From an uncultured Erysipelotrichaceae bacterium (lineage in GTDB: Bacteria; Bacillota_I; Bacilli_A; Erysipelotrichales; Erysipelotrichaceae), in assembly GCA_937874965.1 (NCBI GenBank), contig CALNCD010000083.1:1-10896 (forward strand): a stretch of 10,896 nucleotides of DNA, in the 5' to 3' direction. The notes beneath the pieces are model-generated. The model saw nothing but the letters and a program-made list of their open reading frames with translations. It did no database searches and was not told the DNA's origin. The position numbers and the translations under genes were made by a program. Positions 5,366 to 10,896 of the stretch are shown in pieces (positions within the stretch are counted from its first letter, which is position 1; the number at the start of each line of letters is the position of its first letter).

Positions 5366-6886
5366 TCATGAAGCATGGGTCCAAATCCTCAAACGATAGA
5401 GAACACTGTTGACCAGCTGCTTGATTTCAGGAATCCGTAAGAGATAGCCCGTTATGCCGTAAACCAATGCGCCTGCCAAGACAGTCACTACCGCTGCCAA
5501 CGAGAATTCCAGACGAGCAAAGACAATCGGCTTCAGCACCACGACACAGAGTGCCATCAAACCTAAAGCAAGACTTACCTTGACGAGTAAAGCAATCATG
5601 ACCCTGCCTTGAAGCAGATGGTATTCTTTTTGGGAAATCAGTATGAAGATCAAGGAAACGACCAACGAAGCCAACGCCGATGCCAGGACAATGCCCTGCA
5701 GTCCTTGACCCAGAGAGAACAAGAGATAGCCGAAACTGACCGTCAAAGTGACATTCACACAATTGAGAATCATCGGAATAGTCGTCCGTTTATGTGCATA
5801 GAAAAGTTTACTTAACAGATCAATCAAGCCATTCGCCAACAAGGCGATCGCCTGAAACTGCAAAAGATTGCCCAGCAAAGCAATCGCTTCATGATCCTCA
5901 GAAACCATACCGAGGATTAACGTCGAAACCTCGTGACCCATCAGCATAATCCCCAGGGTCGCGGGCAGAGCCAGCAAGAGAATATAGGACAATGCACTCT
6001 GCATTGTCCTGGTCACCCCTTGAACTTGATTCAAGGAAACCAGACGCGCCAACTTAGGAAAGATCAGCGAGGTAATTGAAGTTATCGCAACCGCCTGGAT
6101 CAATCCGATAATCAAGGTTGTATACAGCATGATGGTTGCGCCATTGACACTGGTTGTCAGCTTAACGACCATCATATCGCCGATTTGCCCGTAAATGGCT
6201 ACAAAAACAATCGGCAAGCTGGACCTGACCATCATCCTGACTGCTGGATCGAAGGGTTTGAATATCCAGGAACGTTTAAACCCTTTGACTTTGGAATAAC
6301 CAACCATTATGATGGCTTGAACAATCATCGAGATCAGATTCCCCCAGGCCATCCAGATCACATGATTGCGTCCGAGAATAAAGAACACAATCAGAATCAC
6401 GTTTGCCGGCAAAGAAATCAACGCCGGAACAATAAAGCTTTCCTTCAGATTCAGATAGCCCGTATGGAGCTGGACCAAAGCCACCGAGAAAACCCCCAGG
6501 CACACAATTCTGGAAAATTGAATGGTCAATGCCAGTGTCTCCCCTTGATAACCCGTCAGGATTGGAATCAGGAAGTCAGCACCCAGAAGGAACAAACCGC
6601 TGATAACCAGACATAAAACCATCGTTATCGTCCGGATATTATTGAGGAAATCCATCGCCTTTGCTTCCCCTTGCTTGGATTCAATCGATGTATAGGCAGG
6701 AATCATTCCGATAATCAGAGCACTGGAAATAATGGTAAACCACTGGTTAGGGATATTGTTTGAGTAGTTAAAGGCCTCAGCAATCGGACCGACGCCTACG
6801 ATCCGTGTCAGCACCAGCATCCGCAAAAAACCGCTGAGCCGGGCAACGACCGTGCAGATGGCGATAAGAAGAGTCAGCTTTTTCAT
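5366..6886 (-). CDS. murJ: Lipid II flippase MurJ (MviN family)
   Basis: MurJ flips undecaprenyl-linked peptidoglycan precursor (lipid II) across the cytoplasmic membrane. The 506-residue hydrophobic protein is near the family length (E. coli 511) and long enough for 14 helices. The N-terminal signature is clear: R16 and R22 in ARLSGFLR line up with E. coli R18 and R24, E37 in AEAF with D39, and IPN follows at 45-47. The next segment (SSALIIGMIPAY) resembles MurJ of Gram-positive bacteria. Later family blocks include KLFYAHKRTTIP. The ATG at 6886 overlaps the ATPase stop in ATGA, and no strong ribosome site precedes it, so translation is probably coupled to the ATPase. A Wzx-like polysaccharide exporter is the main alternative, less likely given the N-terminus. 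Only one flippase gene is visible, so essentiality cannot be judged. Confidence 0.88.
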   Translation of the reverse strand: MKKLTLLIAICTVVARLSGFLRMLVLTRIVGVGPIAEAFNYSNNIPNQWFTIISSALIIGMIPAYTSIESKQGEAKAMDFLNNIRTITMVLCLVISGLFLLGADFLIPILTGYQGETLALTIQFSRIVCLGVFSVALVQLHTGYLNLKESFIVPALISLPANVILIVFFILGRNHVIWMAWGNLISMIVQAIIMVGYSKVKGFKRSWIFKPFDPAVRMMVRSSLPIVFVAIYGQIGDMMVVKLTTSVNGATIMLYTTLIIGLIQAVAITSITSLIFPKLARLVSLNQVQGVTRTMQSALSYILLLALPATLGIMLMGHEVSTLILGMVSEDHEAIALLGNLLQFQAIALLANGLIDLLSKLFYAHKRTTIPMILNCVNVTLTVSFGYLLFSLGQGLQGIVLASALASLVVSLIFILISQKEYHLLQGRVMIALLVKVSLALGLMALCVVVLKPIVFARLEFSLAAVVTVLAGALVYGITGYLLRIPEIKQLVNSVLYRLRIWTHAS

Positions 6887-9159
6887 GATTGTTGCTCACG
6901 CCATGAGTTCATGAAGAATCTCAACCCTTGGCTAAGCAGGATTGAAAAGATAAGTATAAGCCATTCGCCAGGACGCAGCATAACCAGATTCAAGCGGGAG
7001 GACAGAAGGATTGAACCACTGGTTAGCAGCACAAGCATTGATAGCAGCACGGCACCCCTGAACCACGTCATGTGAGAATAGATATGCACCAGTTTCAGCA
7101 TTGTCGTGATCGCCAGTACACCATAGAGAAGGGTCTGGTAACCCCCATCACTGAGACCCAGGGATTGTCTGAGTACCGTGATAATCAACACCTGGATCAG
7201 AATCAACAAGGCATCCGGAAATGCAGACCGAAGTGCAGAGCGCAGGTAATGACGATCCTGATATCGCGTGCTTTTCTCAAACGACAGCATGAAAGAGGCG
7301 AACCCTTCAACAAACAGATCAATCATGGTAATCTGCAACGGAATAAACGGAAACGGCATGTTCAGGATGATACAGGCCAATGCCAGCATAAATGAATAAA
7401 TGGTCTTTACAAAAAACAGACTGGATACAGTAGTGACATTGTTAATGATCCGTCTCCCTTCCTCCAAGACAGAAGGCAAGGAACTGAAGGTAGAGTCAAG
7501 CAGGACAATATCCGCAATTTGAGTCAAGGAGTGGTCGCTCTGCGATAAAGCAATTCCACAATCCGCTTCTCGCATGGCAGGAATGTCATTCAAACCATCG
7601 CCGACCATAGTGACAGTGTGCCCTTCATTTTGAAGACCCTGGATAATCTGGTACTTCTGTTCAGGCGTTGCGCGGGCGAACACATGATGGGTTGTGATGA
7701 TTTCATCCAGCCGTTCATTGCTGCATTGGCTTAAATCAATTGCTGAATCATCAGATAATCCCACCTGACGCGCGATAGCACTGACCATTTCCAGGCTATC
7801 ACCCGAAATAATATTGATTGTTACACCTCGATCAGCAAAACGTTGAAGCGTCTCTTTCGCATCCTTACGCAGACGATTTGATAAACCGATCAGAGCAATT
7901 GGCTTAACATCACCCGCTGACTGCGCTAAAGCAATGACACGCAAGCCTCCCTGAATCGGATAATCCTGAAGCTGAATGCCTAGTGCTTCTGGAGCGCCGA
8001 GCACGATCGTTCCTTGTTCAGCAAAAATCACCGATGATTGCTTATCTGTAGAGTTGAAAGGAATGACTTGTTCAACAGCCAATGTGGAATCTTCCCGGAA
8101 ATACCGCTTCAACGCCTGCATCGTCAGATTCGTATCCAGCGTAACCCGCATGATATTCCCCATGATTGTTGTTATCTCTTCGGAACTGTACTGTTGATTA
8201 ATGCTTATCACTTGAACCACTTCCATCTCAAAGTCTGTCAATGTTCCGGTTTTATCCAGACAGATGACATCAGTATACCCCAATTGTTCAATCTTGAACA
8301 TATTCTGGACAAGTACAAATCGTTTTGAGAGCTTGATGATGCTAATACCGAACGAAAGAATAATCAATAAAGCCAGCCCTTTCGGCAACATTCCCAAGAC
8401 TGCAGCTGAGACTGAAATAATCGTATCATACCAGGATGTCCGGCGCAGAATGACAGATTCAAAAACAAGCACAGCTGAAATCGGGAGAATGATCATTGAT
8501 GTAAAAGCAGTGACCTTTTTAATCCCATCCATCAATGCTGATTGATTTGCCTGCTTGATTTTTCCCATCCGCATCAGCGACGATGCATAGGTCTCCTTGT
8601 TGATACGGATAACCCGAGCATAACCCATATGGCTGACCACAATTGCACTGCTGAGGATTTCATCCCCGACAGACTTGGAAATCAAGTCCGATTCACCGCT
8701 GAGCATTGCTTCATTCAACATCAGTTCCCCCTCAATCAAACAGCAATCGACAGGCACTTGCATACCGCTCCTTAAAATGAGAATATCATCCATGACGATG
8801 TCTTTATCACTGATCGCTTCTATCCGGCCATCGCGGACAACATCATAGATACCCGCATTCATCGCCACGAGTTTTCCCACATTCGATTGGGCCTTTGCCT
8901 CAACGAAAATACCGGTTAGACAATTAAAGAGAATGATAACAATAAAAAAGGCATTCGTGTACGACCGATTCATAATCAGAATGATCGCAATCAATGCATT
9001 GATCAAGTTAAACATACTGAACACATTCTCTGCGATGATTGTCCTGATGGGCTTCGCAAGGCTCACCGGATCATTATTGACTTGCTTTGCCAGGATTCTC
9101 TGGTTTACTTCTTCTGTGGATAATCCCGATATTGCGGGATGAACTGAATGGATTGACAT
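6883..9159 (-). CDS. P-type cation-transporting ATPase, Exp7-like (HAD-IC family)
   Basis: This is a 758-residue membrane pump. Helices M1-M2 lie at about 46-85, followed by the actuator domain with SGES (154-157, usually TGES), M3-M4 with LPKGLALL at 258-265, the phosphorylation loop with D302 in DKTGTLT, the nucleotide domain with LGAPE (387-391, usually KGAPE), SGD (452-454) and hinge GDGLND (520-525), then a C-terminal bundle with M5 VKTIY and M6 MIDLFVEG. The length, lack of metal-binding N-domains and lack of a CPC motif rule out P1B copper/zinc pumps; it is closest to the Exp7/CaxP group of Gram-positive bacteria. The ion is unknown: the M4 Glu that binds calcium in P2 pumps is Lys260 here. 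The ATG at 9159 follows AGAGGT. It overlaps murJ by 4 bases and is the first gene of that pair. Confidence 0.93.
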   Translation of the reverse strand: MSIHSVHPAISGLSTEEVNQRILAKQVNNDPVSLAKPIRTIIAENVFSMFNLINALIAIILIMNRSYTNAFFIVIILFNCLTGIFVEAKAQSNVGKLVAMNAGIYDVVRDGRIEAISDKDIVMDDILILRSGMQVPVDCCLIEGELMLNEAMLSGESDLISKSVGDEILSSAIVVSHMGYARVIRINKETYASSLMRMGKIKQANQSALMDGIKKVTAFTSMIILPISAVLVFESVILRRTSWYDTIISVSAAVLGMLPKGLALLIILSFGISIIKLSKRFVLVQNMFKIEQLGYTDVICLDKTGTLTDFEMEVVQVISINQQYSSEEITTIMGNIMRVTLDTNLTMQALKRYFREDSTLAVEQVIPFNSTDKQSSVIFAEQGTIVLGAPEALGIQLQDYPIQGGLRVIALAQSAGDVKPIALIGLSNRLRKDAKETLQRFADRGVTINIISGDSLEMVSAIARQVGLSDDSAIDLSQCSNERLDEIITTHHVFARATPEQKYQIIQGLQNEGHTVTMVGDGLNDIPAMREADCGIALSQSDHSLTQIADIVLLDSTFSSLPSVLEEGRRIINNVTTVSSLFFVKTIYSFMLALACIILNMPFPFIPLQITMIDLFVEGFASFMLSFEKSTRYQDRHYLRSALRSAFPDALLILIQVLIITVLRQSLGLSDGGYQTLLYGVLAITTMLKLVHIYSHMTWFRGAVLLSMLVLLTSGSILLSSRLNLVMLRPGEWLILIFSILLSQGLRFFMNSWREQQS

Positions 9160-9188
9160 ACACTACCTCTGTTCTTCATTCAGTGTAT
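9158..9188. repeat. Inverted repeat over the -10 box and start codon of the ATPase gene
   Basis: ATACACT (9158-9164) and AGTGTAT (9182-9188) are perfect 7-base inverted arms 17 bases apart. One arm contains the candidate -10 hexamer and the other ends within the start codon; the ribosome site lies between them. The shape fits a repressor operator. An RNA hairpin is less likely, because the upstream arm lies before the predicted transcript start. Confidence 0.45.
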
Positions 9189-9210
9189 CGCAGCTCAGTC
9201 CTTTTGGTAA
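9182..9210 (-). promoter_or_regulatory. Candidate promoter of the ATPase-murJ unit
   Basis: On the minus strand, TTACCA (9210-9205) and TACACT (9187-9182) are each four-of-six matches to -35 and -10, at the ideal 17-base spacing. The predicted start is near 9175, about 15 bases before the ATG, leaving room for the AGAGGT ribosome site. It lies in the 110-base gap after the glgP terminator, where a fresh promoter is expected. Confidence 0.4.
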
Positions 9211-9245
9211 TTAAGAGGGCTTGAGAGTTTCATTAGAATTCTCAT

Positions 9246-9271
9246 AGAAAAAGGGATGCAGAGGCATCCCT
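9246..9271 (-). terminator. Intrinsic terminator of glgP
   Basis: On the minus strand AGGGATGC (9271-9264), a CTCT loop and GCATCCCT (9259-9252) form a perfect 8-base stem followed by TTTTTCT. The glgP stop TAG (9272-9270) overlaps the start of the stem. It should isolate glgP from the ATPase gene downstream. Confidence 0.9.
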
Positions 9272-10896
9272 ATGAAACGGATCGGATATTCCAGATATCC
9301 TGTGCGTACTCGCGGATTGTCCGGTCACTGGCAAAGAAACCGGATTTCGCAATATTCACAAGACAGCTCTTCGCCCAGGCACTTCTATCCTGATAACGGC
9401 GCTGGACCTCGAGATGGGCCTTGGCATAGCTGTCGAAGTCTTCCAATAAGAAGTACTCATCGTTATGTGAAATCAATTCATCATAGATGGGCTTGAAACA
9501 ATCCTTGTCTGCTCCAAGATAACCATTGACCAAAGCATTGACTGCCTGTGAAGCATCATCATGGCGGGCCAAACGATCAAAGATACGGTAATTGCCTCTC
9601 AGTTCATCCAGTTCTTCAACTGTCCGCCCAAAGATAATATCGTGGTCCCTGCCCACCAACTCATCAATCTCCACATTCGCCCCATCCAACGTACCAAGGG
9701 TCAGAGCACCGTTCATCATAAACTTCATATTTCCAGTGCCGCTGGCTTCTTTGCCGGCTGTTGAAATCTGCTCAGAAATATCTGCAGCATTCATCAGCAA
9801 TTCAGCCATAGTCACCCGATAGTTAGGAATAAAAACCACCTTGAAGAAACGATTATACCGAGGATTGTCATTCACCAGGCTTCCGATCCGGTTGACCAGT
9901 TCAATGACTTTCTTCGCAAAATAATAGGACGGTGCCGCTTTGCCGCCAAAGACAAAGGTTGTCGGGATCATGGTGAATAATGGTTCTTGATCAATGCGCT
10001 GCATCAATGAAATAATATGCAATGCATTCAATAACTGCCGCTTATAGGCATGAATCCGCTTAACCTGGACATCAATCAGGGAATGGTCATCAATCTCAAT
10101 CCCGGTTTCTTTCAGGATAAAATCCTTGAGAATTGTTTTGCGTTGTTGTTTGACCGCCAGGAACTCTTCCTGTAAAGCAGGATCATCAACATGGTCAAGC
10201 AGCTTCTGAAGCTGTTCGGGTTCATAGACAAAGTCATCTCCGATTGTCTTGGAAATCAGCGCAGTCAATTGCGGATTGCTGTAAAGAAGCCAACGACGAT
10301 GGGTTATCCCGTTGGTCTTATTCTGGAAGCGTTCCGGGAAAACCTGATAGAGATCATGCATGGTATCCTGCTTGAGGATTTCCGTGTGGAGACGGGCTAC
10401 GCCATTGACTGCATGCGATCCGACAACAGCCAGCGTTGCCATGTGAACCAACCCATCCTTGATGATGGACATATTTACAGCAGTGCGCCCATCCACGCCA
10501 TAGCTTGTTGTCAGTTCATGCTGATAACGCTGATTGATTTCATCGATGATCATATAGATCCGCGGCAATAACCGCTGCAGATAATCAACCGGCCACTTCT
10601 CCAAGGCCTCCTGAAGAACAGTATGATTGGTATAACCCATGCAATGAGTGGTCAATGACCAAGCCCTATCCCAGCTGTAGTGGTGTTCATCCATCAGTAT
10701 CCGCATCAACTCCGGAATCGCGAGCACGGGATGGGTATCATTCAATTGGAAAGTATAGGCATTATGGATACCTTTTAAGGTTCCGTGATGGCGATAATAG
10801 CTTTGTAAGGTGGCTTGAATGCCTGAAGAAACAAGGAAATATTGCTGACGCAATCTTAAGATTCGTCCGTTTTCCGTTGAATCATCAGGATATAAA
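9270..10896 (-). CDS. glgP: Glycogen/maltodextrin phosphorylase, C-terminal part (cut by the right edge)
   Basis: This PLP enzyme releases glucose-1-phosphate from the ends of alpha-1,4-glucans in the cytoplasm. The frame is open from the right edge: the first visible residues, LYPDDSTENGR then LRLRQQYF, match the middle of GT35 phosphorylases, so the start lies outside and about 541 codons (roughly two thirds) are present. Family blocks follow in order: NDTHPVLAIPELMR, then KTNGITHRRWL, VKRIHAYKRQLLN, and the PLP-lysine segment EASGTGNMKF with TLDGANVEI after it. The C-terminus (RTIREYAQDIWNI) is typical and complete. Glycogen and maltodextrin phosphorylase (malP) cannot be separated without the N-terminus and gene context. 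A TTG at 10853 is an internal Leu codon, not a start. Confidence 0.96.
   Translation of the reverse strand, partial: LYPDDSTENGRILRLRQQYFLVSSGIQATLQSYYRHHGTLKGIHNAYTFQLNDTHPVLAIPELMRILMDEHHYSWDRAWSLTTHCMGYTNHTVLQEALEKWPVDYLQRLLPRIYMIIDEINQRYQHELTTSYGVDGRTAVNMSIIKDGLVHMATLAVVGSHAVNGVARLHTEILKQDTMHDLYQVFPERFQNKTNGITHRRWLLYSNPQLTALISKTIGDDFVYEPEQLQKLLDHVDDPALQEEFLAVKQQRKTILKDFILKETGIEIDDHSLIDVQVKRIHAYKRQLLNALHIISLMQRIDQEPLFTMIPTTFVFGGKAAPSYYFAKKVIELVNRIGSLVNDNPRYNRFFKVVFIPNYRVTMAELLMNAADISEQISTAGKEASGTGNMKFMMNGALTLGTLDGANVEIDELVGRDHDIIFGRTVEELDELRGNYRIFDRLARHDDASQAVNALVNGYLGADKDCFKPIYDELISHNDEYFLLEDFDSYAKAHLEVQRRYQDRSAWAKSCLVNIAKSGFFASDRTIREYAQDIWNIRSVS

Noticed and set aside
6185..6616. Plus-strand open frame of 143 codons opposite murJ
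   Set aside because: The Asn/His/Gln-rich translation is what antisense of a hydrophobic membrane gene gives; no coding evidence.
9220..9245. TGAGA...TCTCA arms and the AGAATTCT palindrome between glgP and the ATPase gene
   Set aside because: The arms are only 5 bases with a 12-base loop and no T run, and an 8-base palindrome is expected by chance; no function can be argued.
1..10896. Defence islands, CRISPR arrays, insertion sequences, attachment sites, tRNA or riboswitch
   Set aside because: I found no spaced repeats, transposase or integrase motifs, cloverleaf or long structured leader. Gaps between genes are at most about 110 bases.

Overview
The window looks like chromosomal housekeeping DNA from a Bacillota (Firmicutes) bacterium. 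This rests on the families present (a DUF951 gene next to ychF, an Exp7-like P-type ATPase, a MurJ flippase of the Gram-positive type, an OmpR/HisKA two-component pair), strong AGGAGG-type ribosome binding sites and roughly balanced base composition. Membership of Erysipelotrichales or a nearby order is a guess by feel, not shown by the sequence. TGA is used as a stop codon (murJ, the ATPase), so the code is standard. I see no rRNA, tRNA, CRISPR array, insertion sequence or phage gene, and no gene-free stretch above about 110 bases.

Layout from left to right. Positions 1-1924 (minus strand) hold a tight operon read dtd > folD > DUF951 gene > ychF: D-aminoacyl-tRNA deacylase, the bifunctional one-carbon folate enzyme, a small Cys-containing protein and the YchF ribosome-binding NTPase. 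ychF runs off the left edge and is frameshifted after its 40th codon. Diverging from dtd is rarA (1988-3268, plus strand), a AAA+ replication-repair ATPase. The dtd and rarA start regions, from -10 box to the first codons, are near mirror copies. rarA converges on a two-component system (3277-5290, minus strand: response regulator then histidine kinase), and the two units share a bidirectional terminator built into their coding ends.

Upstream of the two-component genes on the same strand is a two-gene unit, a P-type cation ATPase (6883-9159) overlapping murJ (5366-6886) by 4 bases. The ATPase has its own candidate promoter at about 9182-9210. Rightmost is the C-terminal two thirds of a glycogen/maltodextrin phosphorylase (glgP), which enters from the right edge and ends in a strong terminator at about 9246-9271.

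Together the genes cover translation quality control, folate one-carbon metabolism, fork repair, envelope sensing, lipid II export, ion transport and glycogen use. No new multi-gene system is evident. The points most worth a second look are the ychF frameshift, the mirrored dtd/rarA start modules, the Lys in the membrane ion-site motif of the ATPase, and the dyad spanning the -10 box and start codon of the ATPase gene.
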